53,443 nucleotides of DNA, taken from an uncultured Lachnospiraceae bacterium. GTDB lineage: Bacteria > Bacillota > Clostridia > Lachnospirales > Lachnospiraceae. Below the pieces are notes generated by a model, which had not been told where the DNA came from, searched no databases, and saw only the letters and a list, made by a program, of their open reading frames with translations. Where the stretch lies: contig CACZIO010000016.1 of the NCBI GenBank assembly GCA_902781215.1, positions 1 through 53,443 of the forward strand, read 5' to 3'. Below are positions 36,527-44,866 of the stretch, one piece after another. How positions within the stretch are numbered: position 1 is the stretch's first letter; the number at the start of each line of letters is the position of its first letter. The position numbers and the translations under genes are program-made.

Positions 36527-37303
36527 GTCCAATGGTTCATACCTCCGTATTCAATTATTTTTTGATTCCCCGTTTTTCCTGATCCAACTTTATTTCTCAC
36601 CTGCATTTCTCGTCTGCAGATGGTACCCGGAACTCCTTTCATCACGTTCGCAATGCTGTTCGAATGAGAACTGTTTATTGCGGGGGATGTACTGGTTCAC
36701 TTTTCATTGAATATGGATTGAAACGGTTCCTCTTCTCCAATCATCCGTTCTGCAGATTTATCTACTATCTTCTTCCTCTTCATCCTTCTTCTTCCGGGAT
36801 CCGGTTGGACTCATCACTTCCTCGGGACCGGAATATCGTTTTCCGAGTTTTTCGCTGCTGCGAATCTGCAGGATCGACATCCTGTCAGTACACCTCTGTG
36901 CAGCTTTCGAAAATAATATTAATCACGAACGTATTGCAAACCTGCCCCTTCACGAACTCTCTGCAATATTCGGATGATCTTCGATACGAACTTTATAGAG
37001 CCAAGACTACTTAGATAATTGGTCCGTACCTTCCTTTCCTGGATTTTTACAGTTCAGTCAAAAGTTTTTAAAAGTGTCCTTGTGGGAAAAATTTAATTGT
37101 ACTTCGGACCGTACCTCCTTTACCCAGATTTCAATGGTGCTGCAAACAGATTGATCACTTCCACAAATTATGAAACTCATCAAATCTATTTAGAATAAAA
37201 TACTTCAAGACGTTTTAAACAACCAACTGCTCCTTGATCTAACAACAGTTTCAATCGATCGACAATTGTATTTGTTTACCCGGGTAACGTCTATCGCTTT
37301 GAT
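36448..37303 (-). ncRNA. Candidate large structured noncoding RNA (about 860 nt)
   Basis: No protein gene is credible on the minus strand here, yet a strong promoter (37310-37337) and a terminator (36441-36526) frame it, and base composition is clearly AT-richer than the neighbours. Visible minus-strand helices (plus coordinates): 37286-37292 with 37208-37214; inside it 37272-37277 with 37217-37222; inside that 37246-37250 with 37225-37229; 37179-37187 with 37148-37155; 37105-37110 with 37021-37026; 36962-36968 with 36932-36938; 36869-36874 with 36879-36884; 36851-36855 with 36860-36864; 36843-36847 with 36821-36825; 36745-36749 with 36722-36726; 36615-36622 with 36598-36605. RNAs of this size and make-up include OLE, GOLLD, ROOL and HEARO; I cannot assign it to one. 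The 5' helices nest perfectly, a good sign of real folding. Confidence 0.55.
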
Positions 37304-37309
37304 GTGTTT

Positions 37310-37337
37310 ATTATAGCATTTTATCTTGAATTGTCAA
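37310..37337 (-). promoter_or_regulatory. Strong promoter of the ncRNA candidate
   Basis: Minus strand TTGACA (37332-37337), 16-base spacer, TATAAT (37310-37315) with an upstream TGn (extended -10). Start near 37303. It is among the best promoter matches in the window. The 13-mer AAAATGCTATAAT also occurs at the AGCS pseudogene promoter (39189-39201). Confidence 0.85.
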
Positions 37338-37416
37338 TCAAATATCTGTCTGTTTTCTTAATTGTCGCATTTTTCAGACATTTTAGAAAAATATCGGTTT
37401 CTGACTTTTTCTGCTT

Positions 37417-37472
37417 GATCTCAGTGGGGGAAGACCCCCGCTTCTATATGATCTCAGTGGGGAAGACCCCCG
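37417..37472. repeat. Two copies of a GGGGGAAGACCCCC hairpin repeat
   Basis: GATCTCAGTGGGG(G)AAGACCCCCG occurs at 37417-37440 and 37450-37472, a 33-base period. Each copy forms a GC-rich hairpin with an AAGA loop. It resembles a REP-type element. The region 37473-37642 shows no gene. Confidence 0.8.
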
Positions 37473-37642
37473 TTTCCATAAGCGGTGGGATCAACGCTGC
37501 AGCTTGCCCGTCTCAGCTTTCTTTCACCCCGGCCAAACCCCGGCCGGAATCCGGGCCATCCTGTCCGTCCTGTCAGCGCCGCTCTCTCTGCCGTCCAGGC
37601 CTGTATGAAGATGTGTACTCATAACAAAGAACACAAAGAACA

Positions 37643-37673
37643 AATGCTGCCCCGGGCAGCCCGGGACAGCATT
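37643..37673 (-). terminator. Terminator after the AGCS pseudogene
   Basis: Minus strand AATGCTG-T-CCCGGG-CTG-CCCGGG-G-CAGCATT, followed by TGTTCTTTGTG. The stem is strong and the tail T-rich but broken. Confidence 0.55.
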
Positions 37674-37752
37674 CTGTCACACATGTTTCACTTCCACACA
37701 TCCGCGCCGGCCAAAGTGCTGATGATCCGTCCGGATGCTGGATCTGCTCCTC

Positions 37753-39144
37753 TCACTTCCACACATCTGTATCGGTCAGGCCGATGTTGGATTCGTGGAA
37801 GACGGGGTCCCTGCCGGCGGCCTTCTGCTTCTCGTAGTCGTCGAGGGCGGCGAAGGCGATGCGGCCCAGGAGCAGGATGGCGATGATGTTGACGACGGCC
37901 TCCAGGCCCATGGTGATGTCGGCGAGGCTCCAGGCGACGTCCAGGCTGTTGCCGGCACCGATGAAGACCATGACGGCCGCGCAGATGCGGAAGATGGTCA
38001 TGACCGTCTTGTTCTTCGTGATAAAGAGGATGTTGGCCTCCGCGTAGAAGTAGTTGCCGATGATGGAGGTGAAGGCAAAGAGGCAGACGATCACGGTCAC
38101 GAAGTGGATGCCGACGGGGCCGATGACGCGGGCGACGCACTGCTGCAGGAGCGGGATGCCCGAGTAGCCGGTGTCAGCCCAGTCCCCGGTCAGGAGGATC
38201 AGGAAGACGGTCGTGGAACAGATCAGGAGGGTGTCGATGTAGACCGAGATGATCTGGGCCAGGCCCTGCTTGGCGGGGTGCGAGACGGTCGCGGAGGCGG
38301 AGGCGTTGGGGGCGGAGCCCATGCCGGCCTCATTGGAGAAGAGGCCGCGCTTGATGCCCAGGACCATGCAGGAGCCCGTGAAGCCGCCGAAGATGGACTT
38401 GAAGTTGAAGGCATCTGCCATGACAATGGCCAGGACACCCGGCAGGCGGGTGATGTTGGTCAGGATGACAAAGATGCCGATCAGGATATACAGGCCGGCC
38501 ATGAGCGGGACCAGCACGGAGGAGATCTTGCCGATGAAGTCTCCTGCGAAAAAGATGATGCAGGAGAAGACCGCCAGGATGATGCCGATCACGGTGGGCA
38601 GGATGCTGTGTTCGAGATCGGGCACATAGACGCCGAAGGCCGAGACGATGTTGTAGGACTGCAGGCCGTTGAAGCCGAAGGCAAAGGTCGCGATCAGCGA
38701 GATGGCGAAGACGATGCCCAGCCAGCGGGCGTGGAGGGCGCGCTCAATGTAGTAGGCCGGCCCGCCCTTGAAGGAATCCCCCTCCTTTTTCTTGTAAATC
38801 TGGGCCAGGGTACTCTCGACAAAGGCCGATGCGGAACCCAGGACCGCCATGAGTCACATCCAGAAGGCCGCCCCGGGGCCGCCCAGGATGATGGCAGTCG
38901 CGACGCCGGCCATATTTCCGGTTCCCACGCGGGAGGCTGTGGCGATCATCAGGGCCTGGAAGGAGGAGACGCCCTTATCACCCTCCTTTTTTTCCATCAT
39001 ACAGGCCAGGGCGTCACGGAAGCGCCGGATCTGGACGAAACGGGTCCGCACGGTAAAGTAGATGCCGCTGCCGGCCAGCAGGTAGATGAGCAGCCAGGTA
39101 TAGAGCACATCGTCGATCTGTGTCAGAATACTCGCAAAGTCCAT
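37753..39144 (-). pseudogene. AGCS sodium:amino-acid symporter interrupted by an in-frame TGA
   Basis: Reading from the ATG at 39142-39144, the protein follows the AGCS family through SRVGTGNMAGVATAI and GGPGAAFWM. Codon 97 (38854-38856) is TGA where the intact paralogue at 24094-25506 has TGG (FWMWISALL). After the TGA the same frame continues LMAVLGSASAFVEST to the normal end at 37753, including LFSNEAGMGSAPNASA. So one base (G to A) breaks an otherwise intact gene of 463 codons. It may be a recent pseudogene, a sequencing error, or a read-through case. A second start at 38850 could make the C-terminal part, but without the first three helices it should not transport. Confidence 0.85.
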
Positions 39145-39168
39145 ATAAATCTCCCTGAAAAAAAACGA

Positions 39169-39185
39169 ACAGATACACTATCTGT
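39169..39185. promoter_or_regulatory. Operator-like palindrome before the AGCS pseudogene
   Basis: ACAGATA-CAC-TATCTGT, a perfect 7-3-7 palindrome placed just after the expected transcription start of the -10 box at 39189-39194. Its position would suit a repressor. Confidence 0.5.
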
Positions 39186-39188
39186 CTC

Positions 39189-39201
39189 ATTATAGCATTT
39201 T
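39189..39201 (-). promoter_or_regulatory. Extended -10 promoter of the AGCS pseudogene
   Basis: Minus strand AAAATGCTATAAT with TGn before TATAAT (39189-39194). The -35 is poor (ACCATT), as is usual for extended -10 promoters. Confidence 0.6.
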
Positions 39202-39239
39202 AACGCGGTAAAATGGTAAATTTTTCATCTGACCTGTCG

Positions 39240-39330
39240 ATTTGACTTCCCGGCGGGTCTCGGAAACCTGCACGCATGTCAGCAAACTGCTTGGGCTTGT
39301 ATTTTGACTTCCCGGCCGGTCGCGGAAGCC
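39240..39330. repeat. Direct repeat pair in the intergenic space
   Basis: TTTGACTTCCCGGC(G/C)GGTC(T/G)CGGAA(A/G)CC occurs at 39241 and 39303, 62 bases apart, with three differences in about 28 bases. The gap 39145-39557 otherwise holds the promoter above and the terminator at 39426-39471, and no gene. Confidence 0.6.
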
Positions 39331-39425
39331 CGCCTTCTTTCCCATTCCGCTTTTGCAGGCAGCAAAATGACCGGAAGCCGCCTCTCTTTGAAATCTATAC
39401 AGATCACTTTATATCTGAAAAAGTG

Positions 39426-39471
39426 AAAAAAACTCCCTGCCGGCAGGTTTTGGCCTGTCCGGCAGGGAACA
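39426..39471 (-). terminator. Terminator of the CoA-transferase gene
   Basis: Minus strand TTCCCTGCCGG-A-CAGG-CCAAAA-CCTG-CCGGCAGGGAG, followed by seven U. Strong intrinsic terminator about 85 bases past the stop. Confidence 0.9.
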
Positions 39472-39557
39472 TCTTTGTTTTCCTGTTATTCTGTTTTTAT
39501 GAAGCCGATCGCTTCTGCCCTGAGATCATTGCGCTCCACACTCTGATCCACATGTGA

Positions 39558-40901
39558 TCAGCGCTTGTTGCTGCGCTTCCAGATGTGCATCTTCTCGGCT
39601 TCCTTGATGAGCTCATCGCGGAAATCCGGGTGCGCCAGGCTGATGAGCGCCTCTGCGCGCTGCCAGGAGCTGAGGCCCTTGAGGTTTTTGATTCCATATT
39701 CGGTCACGACGTACATGACGTTGGGACGGGTGTCGGTCACGATGCTGCCGGGCGCCAGGGTCGGGCGGATGCGGCTGGCAATGCTGCCGTCTTTCTTCTT
39801 GAATGTCGAAGACATGCAGAGGAAGGTCTTGCCGCCGGGAGCGCCGTAGGCGCCGAGGACGAAGTCGAGCTGGCCGCCTGCGCCAGAGATCTGTTTTGTA
39901 CCCGAGCTCTCGGCGTTGATCTGGCCGAAGAGGTCCATGTCGACCGCGTTGTTGATGGAGATGAAATTGTCCAGGTTGGCGACGCGGAAGTAGTGGTTGA
40001 CATAGTCGACGGAGGCGGACTTGATGGCCGGGTTCCTGTCGAGGTAGTCGTACATCTTCCTGGTGCCCGCGCCGAAGGCAAAGGTCTGCAGGCCGCGGTC
40101 AAAAGGCTTGCACATACCGGTGATCTTGCCCTTCTCCGCCATGTCCACGAAGGCGTCGACATACATCTCTGTGTGAACGCCCAGGTCCTTGAGGTCGGAC
40201 TCGGCGATCATCTTGCCGATGGTGTTGGGCATGCCGCCGATGCCGAGCTGGAGGCAGGCGCCGTCCGGGATCTCCTTGACGACGAGCTCCGCGACCGCCT
40301 TGTCGACGTCCGTGCCGGGCTTTGCGGGCGGCATGGCATCGATGGGCTCGTTGTCTGTCTCGACGATCATATCGACATCATCGATGTGGACATAGGCAGA
40401 CCGGTCGCCGTAGATGACCGGCATGCTCTCGTTGACCTCGACGATGACCTTTTTCGCGATCTTGATGGCGGCATAGGAGTGGCTGGCGCTGGGGCCGAAG
40501 TTGAAATAGCCCTTGTCATCCATGGGGCCGACCTGAAGGATGGCTACATCGATGGATTTGATGTTTTCCAGATACCAGCGGGGAAGCTCGGAATACTTGA
40601 GGGCGCCGTAGAAGGCGAAGCCCTTCTCGCAGGCCTTGCGCTCGATGCCGCCCATGTGCCAGCTGTTCCATGTCATATGCGCTGCAGGATCCTCGATCTG
40701 GAAGATCGCCGGCTCATGCATAAGGATGCCGCCGTAGAAATTCACGTCATAGAGGTCCGGAAGCCTCTTGGCGAGCTCCTTATCCACTGCCCTGGGGGTC
40801 GTCGCGGTCCAGCTGTAGTCAACCCAGTCACCGGATTTGACGACGGCCGCCGCCTGTGCCGCGCTCACAAGTTTCTGCCTGTACTGATCCTGATAGCTCA
40901 T
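39558..40901 (-). CDS. Butyryl-CoA:acetate CoA-transferase-like enzyme
   Basis: Class I CoA-transferase that moves CoA between a short-chain acyl-CoA and acetate; the closest pattern I know is the butyrate-forming enzyme of Roseburia-type bacteria. The 447-aa protein shares [54 protein letters not shown] and the C-terminal [20 protein letters not shown]. The catalytic glutamate is Glu245 in HTEM. 4-Hydroxybutyrate and propionate CoA-transferases are close relatives, so the acyl substrate is not certain. GAGGAGGAAAATGT precedes the ATG. It is a single-gene unit with its own terminator. No other butyrate-pathway gene is in the window. Confidence 0.9.
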   Translation of the reverse strand: MSYQDQYRQKLVSAAQAAAVVKSGDWVDYSWTATTPRAVDKELAKRLPDLYDVNFYGGILMHEPAIFQIEDPAAHMTWNSWHMGGIERKACEKGFAFYGALKYSELPRWYLENIKSIDVAILQVGPMDDKGYFNFGPSASHSYAAIKIAKKVIVEVNESMPVIYGDRSAYVHIDDVDMIVETDNEPIDAMPPAKPGTDVDKAVAELVVKEIPDGACLQLGIGGMPNTIGKMIAESDLKDLGVHTEMYVDAFVDMAEKGKITGMCKPFDRGLQTFAFGAGTRKMYDYLDRNPAIKSASVDYVNHYFRVANLDNFISINNAVDMDLFGQINAESSGTKQISGAGGQLDFVLGAYGAPGGKTFLCMSSTFKKKDGSIASRIRPTLAPGSIVTDTRPNVMYVVTEYGIKNLKGLSSWQRAEALISLAHPDFRDELIKEAEKMHIWKRSNKR

Positions 40902-41173
40902 ACATTTTCCTCCTCAAATAAAATACATCCCGTTTGTCCCGCAGCACACGCCGCCCGGACCGGCCGGATTCCGGTTCTGTTCCGGCCATTCATTCCCCTG
41001 TTACGGTTCACGACCGGCTTTCCTTCTGTGGCTGCAGGGATCTCCTGCCGCCCCCCTTCCCTGTAAGATCCGACAAAGCTGTTTCTAATTATACTGAAAA
41101 AAAAGTGTGCAGGCAATCTATGTTTATGGATTAACACAATGTAACGCAATCGCCGGTCTGCCCGGTGTCAAAA

Positions 41174-41213
41174 CAAAAAAACGCTGCCGCCCCCCGAAAG
41201 GGACCGGCAGCAG
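41174..41213 (-). terminator. Terminator after the lysozyme-like gene
   Basis: Minus strand GCTGCTGCCGGTCCC-TTTC-GGGGGGCGGCAGC, then GTTTTTTTG. Strong intrinsic terminator about 60 bases past the stop at 41275. Confidence 0.9.
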
Positions 41214-41274
41214 CTGGTCTGAACGATATCAATATTGAATATGCCGGCATCCCTCCTCATCATCCTGCAGAGGT

Positions 41275-41982
41275 TCACAGATACTGCTGTACGATCGCGG
41301 CGTAGAACATGTTGCCAAATCCATAGATCCAGCCGCCGTTCTCTTTGATCGCGTACAGGTGGAGGTAGCGGACCTTCTCTCCGCCCGACTGTTCCTTCGC
41401 GTACTCCGTCGCCAGCTCCTGGGTGTGTTTACCGCCGTGATCGCTGATAAAGTACAGGTAACCCGGGCCGAAGTTGTAGGCCTGGATGAGGGCGTTCCTG
41501 TCGTCGATCTCAAAGGTATGGGCGATGTCCACAAGCGCGGCGAAATAGATGCAGGCCTGCTCAATGGATTCGTCCGGCTCGAGTGAATTGGTCTCCAGTC
41601 CCTTGGACTCGCTGGACTGCATGACGTCCTTCCCCTCGCCCTCGCTCTCGACCATCATGATGGCCAGCAGAACATCGGTATATTCCTTGATGCCTTCCTT
41701 TTCCGCGCACTTTTTTACCTGGCCCCGATAGCCGAGCACAGCCTCCGAGAGCGTGCTGGTCGCCCAGGCCCGGCGCAGGACCATCGTCCCGCCAATGGCA
41801 ATGAGAAGGACGAAGACTGCGATAGCGGCCGCCATGACCTTCTGCCTGCGGACTGCGCGGGCCCGTCTGGCGCGCTCTGCGGTGCGGCGGGCCCGGCGTT
41901 TTCTCTGCCGGATCGCATCGTCATTATCCGGATCGGAAGACCCCTGGCGGATCCGTCTTCTTCTCTCTACTGTTTCACTCAT
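41275..41982 (-). CDS. Membrane-anchored lysozyme-like lytic transglycosylase
   Basis: Cell-wall hydrolase of the Lysozyme_like (CwlT/LytM-associated) family. The 235-aa protein has a basic Arg-rich cytosolic start, one membrane helix (about 49-70) and a catalytic domain (about 90-230) with IKEYTDVLLAIMMVESEG, where Glu112 is the likely acid, and the family signature DVMQSSESKG. IQAYNFGPGYL is the usual later motif. The domain is complete. It is upstream of the CoA-transferase but separated by a terminator. Confidence 0.9.
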   Translation of the reverse strand: MSETVERRRRIRQGSSDPDNDDAIRQRKRRARRTAERARRARAVRRQKVMAAAIAVFVLLIAIGGTMVLRRAWATSTLSEAVLGYRGQVKKCAEKEGIKEYTDVLLAIMMVESEGEGKDVMQSSESKGLETNSLEPDESIEQACIYFAALVDIAHTFEIDDRNALIQAYNFGPGYLYFISDHGGKHTQELATEYAKEQSGGEKVRYLHLYAIKENGGWIYGFGNMFYAAIVQQYL

Positions 41983-42059
41983 TCATCATCCCCATATCGT
42001 CTCCGGTCCGTCGAAATGCCGCAGCATCGGCGGGGACACCATTCTCCGTAAGGGAAACG

Positions 42060-42593
42060 TCAGAAGCCCATGTCCTTGCGGGAATTGCGGTACTCCTTCC
42101 TCAGAAGAGCGCCGTCCCATCTGGCCTTTTCCTCCACGGTCCGCACCTCCAGTCCGTAGGGGATCTCCAGGGGCTTTCCCTTCTCATCGATCGCGACGTA
42201 GGTCAGGAAGGCCCGGTTCATCGCCCGCCGGTATCCGTTCTTGTCCTCCACGTAGGAGTCCACGCGCACCTCGCAGGAGGTCCGGCCGACATAGGTCATA
42301 CGGGCGACCAGGACCACGATATCGCCCAGGAAAGCTCCCCGCTTGAAGGTCAGGTTGTCGATGGATGCCGTCGTCATCTTGTAGCCGGTGTGGCGCATGG
42401 CGCAGGCGCCGGCTGCGACGTCGATCCAGGAGACCAGGCGGCCGCCGAACAGGCGCCCGGAATCATTGATGCTGTCATACAGGAGCACGTGCGTGCACTC
42501 TGTCTGCGAATATTCCACGGTTCTTTTGGGTCTGGGATCATTGACACCGTAATCCGTTCCCGTATTTCCCAGTCCGATCTTCATATCACTCAT
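42060..42593 (-). CDS. Hotdog-fold acyl-CoA thioesterase
   Basis: Acyl-CoA hydrolase of the BACH/YciA type. The 177-aa protein has a single hotdog domain with NDSGRLFGGRLVSWIDVAAG (the catalytic Asp lies in WIDVAAG), then ASIDNLTFKRGAFLGDIV and GRTSCEVRVDSYVED. GGAGGTAAGC precedes the ATG at 42591-42593. Chain-length preference is unknown. The palindrome at 42697-42719 lies 100 bases upstream and may regulate it. Confidence 0.9.
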   Translation of the reverse strand: MSDMKIGLGNTGTDYGVNDPRPKRTVEYSQTECTHVLLYDSINDSGRLFGGRLVSWIDVAAGACAMRHTGYKMTTASIDNLTFKRGAFLGDIVVLVARMTYVGRTSCEVRVDSYVEDKNGYRRAMNRAFLTYVAIDEKGKPLEIPYGLEVRTVEEKARWDGALLRKEYRNSRKDMGF

Positions 42594-42696
42594 GCTTACC
42601 TCCATGTCCCGGCACCCTGCGGCGGGACATTCCCCCCGATGTTTTTTGTCTGAACTCTACCATAAGCGAGAGTTTCCTTCCGTGTCAACCCCTGAT

Positions 42697-42719
42697 CTGT
42701 ACAGACAGTGTCTGTACAG
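42697..42719. promoter_or_regulatory. Perfect 11-1-11 palindrome
   Basis: CTGTACAGACA-G-TGTCTGTACAG. Just beyond, TGCACAG and CTGTGCA make a second inverted pair (about 42721-42747). Both lie between cobC and the thioesterase gene, upstream of the latter. It could be an operator or the end of the cobC transcript; no U-run follows. Confidence 0.55.
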
Positions 42720-42784
42720 GTGCACAGTCACTGCACATCTCTGTGCAGACCAGGTGGATGCGATCCTGATATTGAACGCGTTTT

Positions 42785-43414
42785 TCATTTTTTCAGGTCT
42801 GCCGGCGCAGGATCCTCCCGCAGGAAGCTGTGCCGGCCCACAGCGCCCAGGCCTTCTCTTCTCCAGGCCCCCGGCTCCGGAGGGGTCTCCAGACACCAGC
42901 ACCAGCCGCAGGGCGTCTGCCAGGCATAGTAATCGCGCGCGGGCCGGCCCCACTCCTCCAGGACTGCCATCTGGGTCCCTCCATGGGCGACGATGAAGAG
43001 ATCATCTGTCCTGCAGTCTCGGAGGTTTTCGTCCAGGATGCGGGCAAAGGCCGCGCAGACCCTTGCCGAGCAGGAGGCGCGGTCCTCTCCCCCCGGGCAC
43101 TGTCCCAGGCAGCCGCCGTCCACCCAGGACCGGTAGTCGGCATCATTCTCCATCTCCCACCAGCCCCTGCCGTCAAAGGCACCGAAATCCATCTCCCGAA
43201 GGTCCTCCGCGACCACCTGGTCTGCATCCGGAAACAGGATGTCCGCTGTCTGGCGGGCCCGCAGGGCCGGGGAGACATAGACCCGCGAAGGAGAGACATC
43301 CGCCCGCTCCAGCGCGCGCTGTCCCTCCTCCGACAATCCCGTATCAAGCTTTCCCTGGTAGCGCCCCTCTTCATTGAGCGGCGTCCTGCCATGTCTGATG
43401 AGCCAGATCCTCAT
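42785..43414 (-). CDS. cobC: Histidine phosphatase, probable alpha-ribazole-5'-phosphate phosphatase CobC
   Basis: Removes the phosphate from alpha-ribazole phosphate in cobalamin assembly, if the context is right. The 209-aa protein has the RHG motif (IRHGRTPLNEEGRYQG), the second-Arg motif SPALRARQTADI, REMDFGAFDGR and the second His in IVAHGGTQMAV. AAAAGGAGGCACA gives a clear start at 43412-43414. It lies directly upstream of (5' to) nothing else in the cob set; the next genes are cobU and cobS. CobC is favoured by this neighbourhood; a general phosphoglycerate-mutase-like enzyme cannot be excluded. Confidence 0.8.
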   Translation of the reverse strand: MRIWLIRHGRTPLNEEGRYQGKLDTGLSEEGQRALERADVSPSRVYVSPALRARQTADILFPDADQVVAEDLREMDFGAFDGRGWWEMENDADYRSWVDGGCLGQCPGGEDRASCSARVCAAFARILDENLRDCRTDDLFIVAHGGTQMAVLEEWGRPARDYYAWQTPCGWCWCLETPPEPGAWRREGLGAVGRHSFLREDPAPADLKK

Positions 43415-43430
43415 TGTGCCTCCTTTTTTT

Positions 43431-43461
43431 GGGAACCACGGGGACGGTTCTGTGGTCCCCG
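43431..43461. repeat. GGAACCACGGGGACGGTTCT hairpin element
   Basis: GGAACCACGGGGACGGTTCT, then GTGGTCCCC; on the minus strand GGGGACCAC pairs with GTGGTTCCC (9 bp, one G-U). It is placed about 12 bases before the cobC ribosome site. The same ACCACGGGGACGGTTCT core is seen at about 26210-26227. Likely a REP-type dispersed element. Confidence 0.65.
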
Positions 43462-43571
43462 GCCGACCCCCGGTCACGCCGTCTCGAAAGCCGGAGAGGC
43501 CGGAAGACTGCCCTCCGGTCTTCATTTCCGATTGCCGGAGAATCGCCCTGCAGTCCACAGGCTGCCGGCCT

Positions 43572-44699
43572 TCACTTTAATACCTGGGGCAGGCCGCAGC
43601 AGACGCGGATCACCCTCCGGGCCCGCTCCGCCAGCAGGCAGGACAGGCGTCCGGCCGCCTCGCGCTCCCGCCGCTGCACGGGATCCATGGGGACGACACC
43701 GCCGCCGACCTCCGTCGCGATCACGACCTTTTTCTCCGCCAGCCGGTCAGCCAGCTCCGTGAGCGGCTCACCTTCCCGCACGGCCTCCGCCGCCAGGTCC
43801 TGGACGTCCCGGACACCATACACGGCAAAGTCCGCCTCCGTCCAGCCCAGCGCCTGCATAATATAAGCCTGTTTTCCCGCGTACAGGGGACCCGTCACAA
43901 AGATCATTCCCGCCTCTTTTCCGGTCACTGTTTCCGTACTTCCTGACATGCCGAAGCGTTTTTGAGCAGAGATACCCTCGTCAGAGCCGCGGAGGCAATT
44001 CTGACGATAGGATCCGGATCCGCAGAGAATCGCGGCTTCGAAACAAACCTCCCCCCGGTCACACAGAACCACCGGCTGCCCGCAGACAAGCTCCACGACC
44101 CTGTCCGCCCCGGCCGCCAGGGCCCGGTTGACATCCGCCAGCACCCGCAGATAGCGGTCTGTATCGCCCTCATAGTCATTCCCTGCGGAAAAAACATCGT
44201 TGGTGACAATGGTCAAATGGGCGCTGCGGGCGAGCAGGTGTTCAAGGCCGGCCAGAATCCTTGCGGCCGCATGGTCCCTGTCTCCTTCCTGCCTCCCGCC
44301 AGGTTGGCCATAGGAAATATTGCCAGCACGGCCGCCCGGCCTTTTATGCGTCTGCCCCTCTGCGCCTGCCTTGTCTGCGGCCTCCTGATTCCTTTCACGC
44401 AGAAGCGGATCCGGATCTCCGAACAGTTCATTGGCGACGAGATTTCCCATATCCTCAAGCAGAATATTGCTGCCTGACGGGACATGCGCTGAAGCCAGAT
44501 TCCGCGTACACTCCAGAGTCTCAAACCCGCGCCCTCTTCGCATCTGACGATGGCGGGCGATCCGGGCATGCGCCTCCGCCCCGAAGGCCTCCATGGTCGC
44601 GAGATAGATCCGGGGCAGGTCTCCCGGCAGGGAGACTGTCAGCCGCTCCGCATATGAACTTTTTCCGCTGGCGCTGCCGCCGATGATAAGTGTAAACAT
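43572..44699 (-). CDS. cobU: Tandem CobU: adenosylcobinamide kinase/guanylyltransferase fused to a second CobU-like domain
   Basis: Phosphorylates adenosylcobinamide and adds GMP. The 375-aa protein has two related parts. Domain 1 (1-230) has P-loop GGSASGKS (7-14), His50 in RIARHRQMRRG (the guanylylated His in CobU), and VTNDVFSAGNDYEGDTDRY split into VTNDVFSAGN and DYEGDTDRY, a divergent form of the NEVGxGIVP motif. Domain 2 (265-375) has a P-loop-like GPLYAGKQ (270-277) and ATEVGGGVVP (328-337) with the normal CobU ending GLPQVLK. In related species these are two genes; here a linker of about 35 residues joins them. The ATG at 44697-44699 has a weak AGG site. Confidence 0.85.
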   Translation of the reverse strand: MFTLIIGGSASGKSSYAERLTVSLPGDLPRIYLATMEAFGAEAHARIARHRQMRRGRGFETLECTRNLASAHVPSGSNILLEDMGNLVANELFGDPDPLLRERNQEAADKAGAEGQTHKRPGGRAGNISYGQPGGRQEGDRDHAAARILAGLEHLLARSAHLTIVTNDVFSAGNDYEGDTDRYLRVLADVNRALAAGADRVVELVCGQPVVLCDRGEVCFEAAILCGSGSYRQNCLRGSDEGISAQKRFGMSGSTETVTGKEAGMIFVTGPLYAGKQAYIMQALGWTEADFAVYGVRDVQDLAAEAVREGEPLTELADRLAEKKVVIATEVGGGVVPMDPVQRREREAAGRLSCLLAERARRVIRVCCGLPQVLK

Positions 44700-44768
44700 A
44701 TAACCTGATCTGTGAAAGCTGATCTCTGAAAAAACAGGACTCGTAAACAAATCCTGCCTATGCAGCAG

Positions 44769-44866
44769 TCCGCATCATTGAAGCTGCGGGACCAGCCCGC
44801 AATAATGAAGCTCCACCGGCACTCCGCATCTTCAAAGCTGCATCAAACTGCATTATTGAAGCTACA
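44769..44866. repeat. Four imperfect tandem repeats between cobU and cobS
   Basis: Units like TCCGCATCATTGAAGCTGC start at about 44769, 44796, 44823 and 44848 (periods 27, 27, 25). The last overlaps the end of cobS by a few bases. The 27-base period suggests either a leftover of coding sequence or a degenerate repeat. No function is visible. Confidence 0.7.

Noticed and set aside
36664-37014. 116-codon plus-strand frame in the ncRNA region
   Set aside because: No ribosome site, no recognisable domain, Ser/Phe/Cys-rich translation of T-rich DNA. It is antisense to the candidate RNA.
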